From Diphasiastrum complanatum (lineage: Eukaryota > Streptophyta > Lycopodiopsida > Lycopodiales > Lycopodiaceae): 64,000 bases of DNA. Of the stretch, positions 33,282 to 44,522 are shown in pieces. A model generated the notes under the pieces. It ran no database searches. It was not told where the DNA came from and saw only the letters and a program-made list of their open reading frames with translations. Position 1 is the stretch's first letter, and each line of letters begins with the position of its first letter. Made by a program: the position numbers and the translations under genes. The stretch is from assembly GCA_029204225.1 (NCBI GenBank), contig CM055100.1, positions 12,163,040 to 12,227,039 on the forward strand, in the 5' to 3' direction.

Positions 33282-33931
33282 TGTGAGAGATTTTAGATCC
33301 TTAAGATCCAATCTACTTGAATGATCTTTGGTTAGAAAGAGAAATACACTACCAATTTCACCAATGTAGAAAAATCAGCATCTACACAATATTTGAGATG
33401 CAAACACTAATAGAACTTGATCAAACTTGAATGAAATGATTATGTACTGTTGCTGTCCATACAAAACCAGCAAGATACTGTATTTCACACGTGTGGATCC
33501 AAAAATAGCAAATATAGAGCATTCTACACATAGAATTGCAAGCAATCACCAAGATAGTGCACCAATGGATAGTAGAACCCAAGAGAACCATGTATAAGCA
33601 TGAAATGAGATAGAGAAGAGAGAAGATGACTCTCTCCACGAGTTACATCCTTTTATAACAGGTCCAAACCCTATTTGGCCACTTGGCTTTCCCACCAAAA
33701 TGCTAACCCTACCAATTTTGGGTCTAGATTCAATGTACCCAACTTATTCAAATTGAATCTACTTAAACTCACATTCTATCTTTCCCACACTTTCAAAAAG
33801 TGTTTATTCAAATGAAATTTAGACTAATGAACTTTGAAAAGTCAACCTCTAAGTCTAAAACAAGTTTTGGCCTCAATATGCCAAATATGGAAATATTGCA
33901 AAATGTGATGAAACTAGTTGAATCTTTCACA
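33282..33931 (-). repeat. B-minus 5' LTR, 650 bp
   Basis: TGTGAGAGAT...TTTCACA on the plus strand. TTCACACGTGTGGA lies at 33484-33497 and the TATA box CCTTTTATA (sense TATAAAAGG) at 33649-33657. It is bordered by the TSD AGATT. Confidence 0.95.
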
Positions 33932-33941
33932 AGATTCTCGT

Positions 33942-34289
33942 TCATGAATCTTTCGTGTTCATGAACCGTTCGTCTTCGTCTACTTTGACTTTCGTGTTCG
34001 TGAATCGTTCATCTTCGTTTCCTTTGGCTTTCATGTTCGCAAAACTTTTCGTGCTTCGTGTCTCCAGATCTTTGATTTCGTGAATGTCTTCATCCGGCTG
34101 AGGGCTGAAAGCTAGCAAGGCTTTGTAATTAGAAACATTTTTTTTCTTCAAGTTCATTCGTGATTTCATATCTGGGGGAGCATTTTGAATATTGCACCTT
34201 ATACAAAACCATGAATGATTATGAATGATAGTTTTGATGTTGCATAGAGGTTGATGAACATTAGGTAATGCATTCTTAACATGAGTCAT
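33942..34289 (-). CDS. 115-residue ORF with 39-bp internal repeats, cut by B-minus
   Basis: The minus strand is open from 34289 into the B-minus insertion site. The C-terminal half is repetitive: SFANMKAKGNEDE, RFTNTKVKVDEDE and RFMNTKDS derive from ~39-bp DNA repeats at about 33949-34060 (CTTTCGTGTTCATGAAC family). The N-terminal part includes NHSWFCIRCNIQNAPPDM. No family is recognised. It may be the remnant of a host or element gene disrupted by B-minus; the other side of the insertion is at 21703 and leftwards. Confidence 0.35.
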   Translation of the reverse strand: MTHVKNALPNVHQPLCNIKTIIHNHSWFCIRCNIQNAPPDMKSRMNLKKKNVSNYKALLAFSPQPDEDIHEIKDLETRSTKSFANMKAKGNEDERFTNTKVKVDEDERFMNTKDS

Positions 34290-34310
34290 TCTTCAAAGCT
34301 CTCTTCAGTC

Positions 34311-35519
34311 TCTATGACATTGATTGTCAAACATGGTCCACCTGCAAAAATAGAATTTTTTTGAGGAACAACATGGGCATGAGATACACATGTTGATAGT
34401 GAAAGTTGTTGATTCTCATGGTACTCCATGCATTTAAGTCATTGGTGCAAAGCTTTGTGCTGAACTTATATTATCCTTACCAATCATCAATGGATTTATG
34501 GTTGAACAACAAGCAGCAAGATCATGTGTGCTATTGAGTACTATTAACGGTTGAAAATGGTGGAGCATGCTTCAAGGACGTTCATATTGGAGAGAGAATG
34601 GTGGAGGGCATGTATTGCTCAACCTTATGCTAGCTTGCTACTTAAATTATAGGGCAGATGATGTTCTATGTACACTATGTAGCGAGTTCTCAAAGAAGGT
34701 GCAACACACATTTGCTTCTGTGATCCATGTTTTAGCTTTGTTTTATCTCTAGCATTTTGCTTTGCTTTAAACTACTGTATCAAAATTTTTTGGAGTTCTA
34801 AGCTGCCTCATCATGGATCTGTGTGCCTTTGATATTCTTATATGTCTAAAAAATTAGTGAAAAGTGAGACACGTAGAAGTCTCTAAAAGTTAATTGTTCT
34901 AGAAGCTTAAAGTCCTTGCTGTTGAAAGTAATATAATCCCTTGATACCATTGCTTGATAATTCATTGATTACTAATGGATGGTGACATTTCACCCAAAGA
35001 TTCATGTAAATTGAGGTTACATGAAGGTGATGTTACTAGATTGGAATGAATCATGCCCAATAGAAAAATTTGTCTCTTAGCATACTTCTAAAGGTTGATA
35101 TAGTACTTCAATGCAAAGATATATAATTTGAGAATTAGTCCATCTCTAAGTACTTATTTGATATTGAAGTCAGACTAAGGATTGATTTTTAGAATAAAAG
35201 TAAAGTTAAATGATTGATTTGTTAGCTTTTGAGCTTAATTTTCAAGTTCTGGTTGATTGCTCATCCTGTGTATCATGATGATGATTAGATATATTGAAGA
35301 TTTTATCCATTTGGACTTATAGCTCAATGTAACTTTGGACTCTAAAAGAATACTCAGAATAAGAGATAAACATTCGAGAAATCATTTATCTCTGAGTGCT
35401 TTTTAAGGTTGGTTGGTAAAATTGAGGATAATGATTTATGGGAAAGAGTTAAAAGCATACAAATTGGATCTTCCCTAGTTACTCGTTCTAAGGACAGAAC
35501 TGGTTTAAGGGGGGAAGAA
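34311..35519 (+). other. 3' end of an unclassified LTR element (family G interior?)
   Basis: The stretch ends in a textbook polypurine tract, AAGGGGGGAAGAA (about 35507-35519), directly before the G LTR. Just upstream LGSSLVTRSKDRTG reads like the basic C-terminus of a Ty3-type pol, but no RT, RNase H or integrase is visible in the preceding 1.1 kb, which is badly decayed. Confidence 0.45.
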
Positions 35520-35568
35520 TGTTATGTCTATGTCCAGTATGTGAAATTCGGAATAAGTCTGACATGGA

Positions 35569-36212
35569 TGTGAAGAAATTGCCAAAAATTGACAAATCTA
35601 GCTTGATCAAAAACCATGTAGAATAGTGTAAATTGTGTACACAAGTGGGTCCCACACATGTGAGGCCATGCTGCCACATGGGGTCATCCCTACTTTATAA
35701 GACCTACACCTAAATTTAAGGTGAAAATTTGACCAACTAGCTATCTACCAAGCATAACTCTAGGATCTAGGCTAGGGTTTCATTTTAGGTCAAGGAGAGT
35801 GAGTTAACTTCCTTATTACATGCTGGAAATCCACCTAACTTCAAGAAGGAAGTCGAATCTGCTATGTATTCCCTCTCTCCATAGTGAGAAGATAGAAAAT
35901 TTTTGGAGCTCATTGGCAATCTCAAGCTATTTCACTATGTACATTGAGTTTTGGTGATCCAAATGAAACCAAATCAATTTTTACTTGTTTCTCAGGTTGA
36001 AGGCCGTACTATAGCCTGTAGTACACACGTTTGGGCTCGGATTTCAATGTTGATCAATGCTTTTGATTGTGAATGCTTGTTGTTTGTCAAATTGCCAATC
36101 TAGATCAACTTTTTTGTGTCTAGTTTTTTGATAGATTGTTAAGCAAGCATCCAATCACTCTTGTGGATCTTTTGTAGATCCATTTATGGTCCTAGATTAT
36201 AGTACTTTCACA
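35569..36212 (+). repeat. D2 5' LTR, 644 bp
   Basis: TGTGAAGAAATT...TTTCACA. It lacks ~50 bp present in the 3' LTR after the phrase CCATGCTGCCACATG. It carries GCCGTACT and ACACACGTTTG, a decayed version of the palindrome, near 36022. Confidence 0.92.
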
Positions 36213-36225
36213 TGGTATCATAGCC
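36213..36225 (+). other. Primer-binding site of D2
   Basis: TGGTATCATAGCC, the initiator Met tRNA site with one substitution (T for G). Confidence 0.88.
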
Positions 36226-37017
36226 AAGTACAAGAGCATAAGCCATTGATCTAATGCAAATCCATTTTTAGCAAGTTTTGGTGTTAAAAACTAGTATTGA
36301 GAGGGCAAGCTAGAATCTTGATTTTGGTGAGGAGATTTGATCCCAAACTTGGTAGGGGTCCAAATCCGTACTATCCACATGTGTGGGCACCTCTAAACCT
36401 GCATTTAATGCATGGTATTCATTTGATCCAAAGAAATTCAATTTGTGAGCTTTTGATGTAATTTTTGGTGGAAATCTTAGAATAAGCTACCAAGATTGAG
36501 TGCCATTGATTAGATTTGACTTAGGGTCATGAGATCTAATTACTCTAGGCTGAAATCAGGTCCTCTATACTTGTTTTACAGGTCTTGAAAGTACATCAAA
36601 AAGTGTGAAAGAGATTAAGTCAATTTTTTGTCCAAAAATAGCCAAAATTGGCAAGATTTGATTGTAAGTAGATTTCACAACATCTTATCTTCATTCCAAC
36701 TTTGTGAGGGAGTGCTAGAACTGAGATTATAAGTCCATTTGTTGGACTAGAAATCTAATTTGAGTGAAAAACTACAAGGGAGAGACCTTAGTGAGTTTCT
36801 AGAGACAATCAAATCCATTTCTTGGCAAGATTTGTTTGAAAGTAGTTTTCACTTCATCTTATCTTCATTCCAGCTTTGTGAGGGAGTGATAGAACTGTGA
36901 TTATAAGTCCATTTGTTGAATTAGAAATCAAATTTGAGTGAAACACTACAAGTGTGAGACCTTTGTGAGTTTCAAGTCAATCAAATCTATTTCTTGTTTG
37001 TAGAAGTCACTAGTAAG

Positions 37018-38567
37018 ATGGGATCTGCTGGAGCATACCTTCTAGAAGCTAGTGAGAGATTGAATTCTACAAATAATGCTATTTGGAAGGTTAGGATGGA
37101 GTCACTCTTGGTGCTCCAAGACCTTCATGAGTTCTTGATTGAAGATGGAGATGAACCTCTAGGTGCACAGGAGTTAGCTAGATACAAGAAGAAATCTAGG
37201 CTTGCACTTCATTGTGTGAAGATGAATGTGAGCAATGATTTGTTGAGAGAAGTATCAGAATGTACTAGTGCTAAAGAGGCTTAGGAGTCTTTAAAAACAA
37301 TCTATGAATCTAGTAACAGTTCAAGAGTACTCATGCTTAGCAATCAGATTTTGCAAAGCATGAAGAGAAGTGAGGAGAGTGCACAGGATTATGTACTCAG
37401 AATCAAGTCTCTAAATAGGGAGTTGGTTTCCATTGGAGAGAAGATTCATGATGGAGAGCTTGTACAAATTGTTCTTAATGGTCTAGGAGATGACTTTGCA
37501 AACTTGGTCCAAAGTTTTTTCATCCAAGACACTTTGCCAACTATAGAAAAACTTCACAGTGTATTAGTGGCTGAAGAGTGTAGGATGCTCCATGCAAAAT
37601 CTAGGATGAGTTCCTTGTCTTTGCAAGATGGTGATGAGAAAGCCAATTTCTCATTCAAGGGCAAAAAGAAGACCAATGGAAAGAAGAAGCATCCAAAGGA
37701 GGCCAAAGAAGAGGATGATGCATCAAGCTCAAAGGACAAGTCAAAGCAAAAATGCTTCTTTTGTGGAAAGAAGGGGCATTATGCATCTGAATGCTACAAG
37801 AGGCTAAGAGCACAAGTGGAGGAGGACAAACAAGGAAACCTTGCAAAGGATGAGGAGGAGGATGAAGTAGATGTATTCTTGATGGCATCTACATCCTCAC
37901 CAACAAACAATAGCAATTCAAGAGACAATTGGTGGATCGACAGTGGGGCTAGCTCCCACATGTCTTGTGAAAAGGACTTTTCTCAACCTTACACTCATTC
38001 AATGATGCTAAAAATTTTGTCTTTACTGCAAATGATGAAGAGTGTAGGATAGATGGTGTTGGCACCATCTCTTTATGTCTAGAATCCTCAAAATGCATGG
38101 ATCTAGAAAATGTCCTTTATGTATCATCAATCACCAAGAATATGCTTAATGTTGGTCTACTCTTAGAAAGTGGTTTGGATGTCCACTTTAAGCATGGTGT
38201 TTGCTTCATCTTGAAGAATTATGTTTGCATTGCAAAGGGATTTAAACATGGAAGATTGTTTAAGTTGGAAGCTAGTGTTGCTTTTGAAAGAGTGAGCTTG
38301 GCAAAGGAGGAGATCACTCAAGAGGAGATCTTGGCAAAGTGTGATCTTGCTTGCATTGAGGAGGAGCATCAAAAGGAAGAAGATCTTGAGGATCAGCCTC
38401 AAAACATGAGAGTTCCAAGGGAGTCCTCAATGACAATGGCCAAGTCATCAAATTGCATGCAAATTGTCCATTCAAGTGTGCATCTTGCAAGGGTGGTGAG
38501 CATTGAAGAGTCTACTATGTCTGAATACTTTTTGAAAAGTAGTCTTTGGCAACATTTATGCACTTAA
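37018..38567 (+). pseudogene. gag: D2 gag-protease polyprotein, broken
   Basis: Start MGSAGAYLLEASERLN, gag core with SAKEAxESLKTIYESSN, IKSLNRELVSIGEKI and LVAEECRML, zinc knuckle CFFCGKKGHYASEC near 37759-37800, protease WWIDSGASSHMSCEKDF near 37933. A stop (TAG for TGG) sits at 37282-37284 and a one-base loss at ~37980 (TTTTCTC where D1 has TTTTTCTC) shifts the protease frame. The downstream part from MDLENVLYV is open for 156 codons, ends in the same acidic non-copia tail as D1 (EEEHQKEED, QPQNMRVPRE) and stops at 38565-38567. It is the best-preserved D gag in the window. Confidence 0.88.
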
Positions 38568-38841
38568 TATTTTAATTGATGTATTCTCAAGTGCACAAAA
38601 TGCCTTGGAATCCATGGCTTGGCATGATGTTTAGTTTTGATGTGTGCTACATGTATATAGACACATTTATGGAACATCTTGTAAGGGATCCTCTAAGAGG
38701 TGGTGAAAGATCCTTCATGGACATCTTTCTCTATTGGAGTCTCAAAAGTTTCTTGTTTGTAGCTGGACTGTTTAGACACTTCTAAAAGCATTCATTCATC
38801 TAGCAAGAGATTTGTAGATAGATCAAGCTAAATTTGAGGAG
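38568..38841 (+). other. D2 3' tail with RT scar and polypurine tract
   Basis: Encodes GERSFMDIFLYWSLKSF, matching the RT thumb phrase DERSFMDITLFRQLIGS of family A and FEDITLYRRIIGS of D3. This shows that RT was once present and was deleted internally. The tract ATTTGAGGAG precedes the 3' LTR. Confidence 0.65.
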
Positions 38842-39537
38842 TGTGAAGAAATTGTCAAAAATTGGCAAATCTAGCTTGATCAGAAACCATGTAGAATAGT
38901 GTAAATTGTGTACACAAGTGGGTCCCACACATGCGAGGCCATGATGTCGAATCCCATCCTAATGTAGGTTAGGTCAAGTCAAGAGAGTTGGTCATGTCTA
39001 TTTGGTGGTCATCCCTACTTTATAGGACCTACACCTAAATTTAAGGTGAAAATTTGACCAACTAGCTATCTACCAAGCATAATTCTAGGATCTAGGCTAG
39101 GGTTTCATTTTAGGTCAAGGAGAGTGAATTAACTTCCTTATTACATGCTGGAAATCCACCTAACTTCAAGAAGGAAGTCGAATTTGCTATGTATTCCCTC
39201 TCTCCATAGTGAGAAGATAGAAAATTTTTGGAGCTCATTGGCAATCTCAAGCTAGTTCACTATGTACATTGAGTTTTTGTGATCCAAATGAAACCAAATC
39301 AATTTCTACTTGTTTCTTAGGTTGAAGGCCGTAATACAGCCTGTAGTACACACATGTGGGCTCGAATTTCAATGTTGATCAATGCTTTTGATTGTGAATG
39401 CTTGTTGTTTGTCAAATTGCCAATCTAGATCAACTTTTTTGTGTCTAGTTTTTTGATAGATTGCTAAGCAAGCATCCAATCACTCTTGTGGATCTTTTGT
39501 ACATCCATTTATGGTCCTAAAGTACAGTACTTTCACA
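38842..39537 (+). repeat. D2 3' LTR, 696 bp
   Basis: TGTGAAGAAATTG...TTTCACA, with GCCGTAAT and ACACACATGTGGG near 39350. Confidence 0.92.
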
Positions 39538-39973
39538 GATAGCCAATCACTCCAGTGTATATGGTTATTGGTTATGTCTCATCATTCCAGGCTTGGCTTA
39601 TAAAGATAATTAATAATCATATGAGGGCCCAGACCTGTAATTGGACATAGGAGCACTTGCATGGTGTATGATTGCTATAATGCAAGAATAGGAAGTCAAT
39701 TGCTTATTATAGGCTACACGGGAATCCTAAGGAGAATATTCTCTCTTTGGAGAGATAATACTTACCATGGAAACTTGCTCATCTCCCACTTGGAATTTCA
39801 GATTTTTGAGCCATGTTTCCTCTCGTCTCTTGCATTCATTCACCATGCATGGGGGTGAAGTGGTTAGGGTATTGACTAGTCATTTCCTGTTGATTGGGTG
39901 CTTTTGCTCCAATGTGTCCTTTTGATTGTTTTGCAATAGGATCTAGTCCGATTTTCATATGGCAATTTTTACA

Positions 39974-40689
39974 AAAAGAGTAAAAAAAGAGATAGCGGGA
40001 GGTTAGCTCTCATGCTTACACCTCTAATCTAATGGAGATACCATTCACAACTCATAAACAAGTAAGAAACAAAGCATAAAAAATGGACACCTTGGAAAAG
40101 ATAATAAGAAAATAAGCATAAGCACAAGATGATGCTTCAAGTTTCCTAAATGGTAGAGTTTCCTCCTCTCAATTAAGCATGAAAAATGAGTACATGAGAT
40201 GTCTTTTAATTCTTGGGGAGGCCCTTGCCCTTTGCTACTATTGGCTATTAAAATTTGTAAGGATTGAAATCCAAGCCTTTCAAGAAAACAGAAAAAAATC
40301 TAATTGTGCACAAAGTAGCACATTCTAATTACCACATTTTGATTTGGACTCAAACTTAAAACTTTTGTAACTTAGACTTTGGGCCTTTTCTATTATTTTA
40401 TTTACAAGGCCCAAGTCTATTTTATTCTAGGTCACAATATATTACACCTTACAAATGTGCTCATTGGGTTGTGGGCTTACACATGTAGGATGCCATGACC
40501 CTCGTACCTAATTTTTATTTTTTTGATGGGCCCATTTATTTTTGTACAAATATTTTTCCAACAGGGCGAATATTTTTTGTTAGTCATTTGAAGCTTACAA
40601 AATATGAATCAGATCAACTCTATTTTCTAACAAAGAGTATATCTCAAATAAATTCCATGAATATTGTGAGGGATCAAAAGAGAATTCTC
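39974..40689. repeat. Solo-LTR-like sequence related to 1603-2346
   Basis: The segment 40200-40560 shares several phrases in the same order with the right half of the D1-leader insertion (GGCCCTTG, TTGGGCTTACACATG, CATGACCCT). No termini or TSD were identified. AT-rich, no coding. Confidence 0.45.
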
Positions 40690-40945
40690 TTCTATCTATT
40701 TTCCTTCACACAATGGGATTGCTGAAAGAAAGAATAGATCCTTATGTGAGTGTGCAAAAACAATTCCAATTGAAGTCTCTTTACCTATTGATTTTTGGGG
40801 AGAAGCTATAAATTGTGCAAACTATATGTGCAATAGATTATCTCACAATGCCCTTAAAGGAAAATCACCATATGAAGTCTTGTTCAACATCAAGCCTAAG
40901 GTTGATCACCTTAGAGTTTTTAAAGTACATGCTTTGCTCATATTC
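40690..40945 (+). pseudogene. Copia integrase fragment
   Basis: Plus-strand frame reads SHNGIAERKNRSLCECAKT (third catalytic Glu), DFWGEAINCANYMCNRL and GKSPYEVLFNIKP with VDHLRVF, the C-terminal half of a copia integrase core. It is open for ~80 codons and then runs into the LTR-like sequence at 40945. The FWGEAINCA wording is shared with the scrap at the right end of the window. Confidence 0.85.
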
Positions 40946-41511
40946 TGTCATGTGCTACGTGTAATTAGCCCATGAGCTTACTAATGAATTGCCAAATATG
41001 GCCATGGAGCTAAAGTAGACTAGAATAAGTCATTACGACAGTTAATAAGGTGGCTCGAACAACCTTGCTATATTTGTGAATAGTGAACTTGTAATAATGG
41101 TTGTAAGGCCAAATTAGCCAAATAAGGCCTCAAACTTATAGTAGAGGCACAAATGACCACTATAAATAGCTGAGGTCTTGCTAAATTCGGAGGCTATAGA
41201 TCATTTTGTAATTTTGAGTTTTAAGAGATCTTGGAGCTTCTCTTTGAGAGCTTTCTTGATGGAGAAAGTGGTTCATGTGCCTAAAATCACATGAGAGCTA
41301 TGATCATGCTCTAAAATTAGGCCCCTATCTTGTGAATGATCAATAACCATGAATAAAGATACCTTACTTTGCCTATTTTGGTGAAGTTTTGCTACTTTTA
41401 GCTATTTTCTTGATTTTTGACTCGTTTCTTGATTTCTTGCACTTCCATTGTAATTTGATGTTTAATGAATGGATGAGATGTTTGAATGCTATTATTGGCA
41501 CATGAAAATTT
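40945..41511 (+). repeat. LTR-like sequence followed by PBS
   Basis: TGTCATGTGCTACG starts a ~567-bp stretch with a TATA box (TATAAATAG, 41161-41169) and an abutting PBS-like TGCTATCAGAGC at 41512-41523. The right end lacks a CA, so the boundary is tentative. Family unknown. Confidence 0.5.
41161..41169 (+). promoter_or_regulatory. Probable TATA box in the LTR-like sequence
   Basis: TATAAATAG lies ~220 bp into the LTR-like stretch and 350 bp before the PBS, a normal position for an LTR promoter. Confidence 0.5.
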
Positions 41512-41523
41512 TGCTATCAGAGC

Positions 41524-42171
41524 ATTAGATCCTTTCCCCATCAAATTTGATGGATTTTGTTACATTTGGTAGAGTTTCTTGTTCTAGTTTTCTTGATATT
41601 TCAATTTTCAGCAGGATTTGATTCAGTTTTTGACCATTTAATCTTTATTTTTGTGTAATTTCTTATGTAGATCAGTAGATCTTTTTTTAAGCTTCTTGGG
41701 GGTACTGAGATTTTCTCATTTGGAGCTATAATGACCAAGTTATGGCCATTTTAGTGGTTTCATTCCAATTTTAGCTAGTTAAGTTTTTGCATTCCATTTT
41801 TTATTTTCATTTTTGGCTGTACTTTTGGCTGAATTTGATGACTATATTTCTATAGCATTGTAGATCTCTATCTTAGCTTAAATTTGAGCCAATTTGCAGC
41901 CAATCTAGTTGAAAATTGAGAGAGATATGACATTTTTTGTGAAGGAGGTCAAATTTTAGCTTTGGTAGGAAATTTGGGAGAGAAGCACTTTAACGTTTCA
42001 TTACTGAAGTTTTGCTTCTTTGTAAAAAAATTTCAATTCCTTCATTGTGAAGTTTCATAAAAAATCCTTAAAAAATAAAATTTAAAAAAAAACAATTTGA
42101 CCTAGCCTAGCCTAAACTACCCTAACCCTAAGGTCCTAACCTAAACCCACTCTACTCTCTACGCTACCTCT

Positions 42172-42172
<1 letters not shown>
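41524..42172 (+). other. Leader-like sequence without ORF
   Basis: AT-rich, T-run-rich sequence downstream of the PBS at 41512. No gag follows; it ends in the CT repeat. Confidence 0.4.

Positions 42173-42226
<54 letters not shown>
42173..42226. repeat. (CT)27 microsatellite
   Basis: Perfect CT dinucleotide of 54 bp. Confidence 0.98.
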
Positions 42227-42228
<2 letters not shown>

Positions 42229-42720
42229 ATTTGGTGACTTCCCTTGGATCTCCACCATTCTATCATCTGCTAGAGCACATAAAGGAAGTTCATCAACAGG
42301 CAGAACGTGTACAGTAGTAGATGAATGCACCCTAAGTGGTGGCTAAGTGGTTCAGCCTAAGTGGTGGCTTATAGATTGCATATCAAATTTTCCGCATTTG
42401 CATGTAGATTTGGAATAGTCAATTTTTTGTGATTTTGTCAAAACCCTAATTTTGATTGGATCTCTAGATAGTGAGGTTGCTGGACTTCATTTGAGTGTGT
42501 TTCAATCTTAGGAAGTGGCAAAAGTCATTAGATTGAGGATAGATCATAGGTTGATCAAGATTCCATGATTCTATGTGTTGATTTGCTTGGATAAGTGCTA
42601 GAAGAGAATTTGTGAGATAGTTTGAAATCTTGGTGATTTCTTTTGAAAGCATTTGTTGTTGTTCATAGGAGTGCTTTGTGCATTGAAACAGGTTGAAAGA
42701 GAAGATCAGGTCATTGCTAC

Positions 42721-44162
42721 ATGGCAACCTCAATTGGAGTCATGTTGGAAGCCAATGATAGGCTTACCTCAAGTAACTATTCATTATGGAAAGTGAGAAT
42801 GGAGTCACTTCTTGAGATGAATGATATTTTGGATATTGTTTTAGCTTTGGAGGAGAGACCAGAAACACAACAAGATCAATTGAAGAGAGACCAGCAACAC
42901 AACAAGATCAATTGAGGTATGACAAGAGGGCCAAGAAGGCTCTACACATGATAAAGATGAATGCTACCAATGAACTTCTCAAGGAAGTTGGTAAGTGCAC
43001 ATCCATCTTTGGAAGCTTGGAATTCATTGAAGAAGCTTTATGAATCCAAGTCTACTTCTAGAGTGTTGACTCTAAGAAGGCAAATCTTTTCTTGTTTGCA
43101 AAAGAATAAAGAAAGTCCAAGTACTTTTGTTTTGAGAATGAAAGCATTGAATGATGAGTTAGCTTGCATAGATGAAAGCATTAAGGAAGGAGAGCTTATT
43201 CGAGTGATTCTTAATGGCTAGTTGGATGCTCATGCTAACATTGTTCTAAGTATTGCTATTCAAAAGACTTTGCTAAGTTTGATGTATCTTCAAGAGATCT
43301 TGATCAATGAGGAATATAGGCTTCAAGCAAGAGGTGGATCTACATCGACACTTCAAGAGGATGCTATGTTCACAAAGGGCAAACTCAAGGGCAAAAACAA
43401 AAAAGCAAGTGGTCTAAAGGGCAAGATCAAGTGGATGCTTCTTCAAGTGGCAAAAAGAAGGATAGATCAAAGCTCAAGTGCTTCTATTGTGGCATCAAAG
43501 GACACTTTGCAAGTGAGTGCTACAAGAAGAAGAGAGATCAAGGAGACAAGCAAGGTAATCTTACTCTTGATGAGGATGGTTTGGATGTGCAAGATGCAAA
43601 TGATGATGCTTTTGTGATGTCTTCATGTATGCTTGCTAATGATGGAGATCTAGATCCTTGGTGGATTGATAGTGGAGCAAGTTCACACATGACCTTTCAC
43701 AAAGAGTACTTCACTTCTTTGTTGGCATATGGAGGTGACAAGAAGGTGATCTACACGGCCAATGATGGTGAGTGTGCAATCAAAGGGATTGGCACAATTC
43801 TTATTTCTCTCTCTACAAATAGGAATGTTCATTTGGAGTATGTCTTGTTTATTCCATCTATTACCAAGAATTTGCTTAGTGTGAGTCAAATGGTAAGTAA
43901 GGCCCTCAAGGTGGAGTCTGATGGAGATGCTTGTTTGATCAAAAGGAAGGATGTCTTGATTGGAAAAGGTAAAAGGCAAGGGAAGTTGTTCAAACTTGAT
44001 GCTTGTGTTATTGCTAACCAAGTTGGATGTGTTGCAAGGGAGCAAATTTCTATTCAAGAGGTTTGGCACAAAAGGATGGGACATCTCAACTTCAAGTCAT
44101 TGGAGGTAATGGCAAGGAAGAAGGTTGTGATTGGTCTTCCAAGTTCCTTAAGTAATGACTAG
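42721..44162 (+). pseudogene. gag: B-plus gag-protease, same lesions as B-minus
   Basis: Start MATSIGVMLEANDRL. The 32-bp duplication at 42853-42916, the frame change before AHPSLEAWNSL, the change before the knuckle CFYCGIKGHFASEC (~43485-43526), and the TAG at 44160-44162 all match B-minus. One extra private stop (TAG) lies at 43219-43221. The protease WWIDSGASSHMTF and pre-integrase VWHKRMGHLNF are kept. Confidence 0.9.
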
Positions 44163-44522
44163 CATGTTTGTGAGTCTTGTGCTTTGTCTAAGTCACATAG
44201 ACTACCTTATACTAGATCTATTTCTAGATCTACAAAGCCTTTTCAACTTGTACATTCGGATATTCATGGATTTACTACAATTAGCAATAGTGGAGATAAG
44301 ATGTATGTAACATTCATTGATGATTTTAGTAGATTTTGTTGGATCTATATACTAAAGAGCAAGGATGGTGTATGATGTCTTTGTCAAGTTCAAGAATGCA
44401 AGGGAGAACCAATTCTCCACAAAGATCAAGTGCTTGAGAGGTGACAACGGTGGTGAGTACATATCTAACAAGTTCAAGGCCTTTTGTGATGAGCATGGGA
44501 TCAAGAGGGAGTATACAACATC
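44163..44522 (+). pseudogene. B-plus integrase N-terminal part, deleted downstream
   Basis: CESCALSKSHRLPYTRS, VHSDIHGF, FIDDFSRFCWIY, then the shared shift after SKDGV, then LRGDNGGEYIS and HGIKREYTT. The sequence jumps at 44520-44524 into the foreign ORF at a short shared word (ATC), so the third catalytic Glu and the C-terminal half are gone. Confidence 0.88.

Larger units (their letters stand above)
21709..33931 (-). mobile_element. Copia element B-minus, interrupted by A-plus
   Basis: LTRs of 648 bp (left) and 650 bp (right) are flanked by the direct repeat AGATT (21704-21708 and 33932-33936). Removing A-plus and one ATAGT leaves about 6.06 kb. It reads right to left: PBS at 33270-33281, leader, gag-PR, IN, a non-copia ORF instead of RT, RNase H, purine tract. 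The two LTRs differ more than those of A (about ten differences in the first 300 bp by eye), consistent with B being older than the A inserted in it. Confidence 0.95.
35569..39537 (+). mobile_element. Copia element D2, gag-PR derivative, 3969 bp
   Basis: Both LTRs, PBS, leader, gag-PR and purine tract are present; integrase, RT and RNase H are absent. It inserted in a G LTR whose intact version at 50497 gives the empty-site sequence. A clean 5-bp TSD is not seen: the flanks are ATGGA on the left and GATAG on the right. It shares its structure with D1, so the deletion of the enzyme domains is a family property and not a private accident. Confidence 0.9.
35520..39973 (+). mobile_element. LTR of family G, interrupted by D2
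   Basis: 35520-35568 plus 39538-39973 together make one ~485-bp LTR (TGTTATGTCT...TTTACA), collinear with the uninterrupted LTR at 50497-50983. The polypurine tract on its left makes it a 3' LTR. D2 lies between. Confidence 0.85.
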
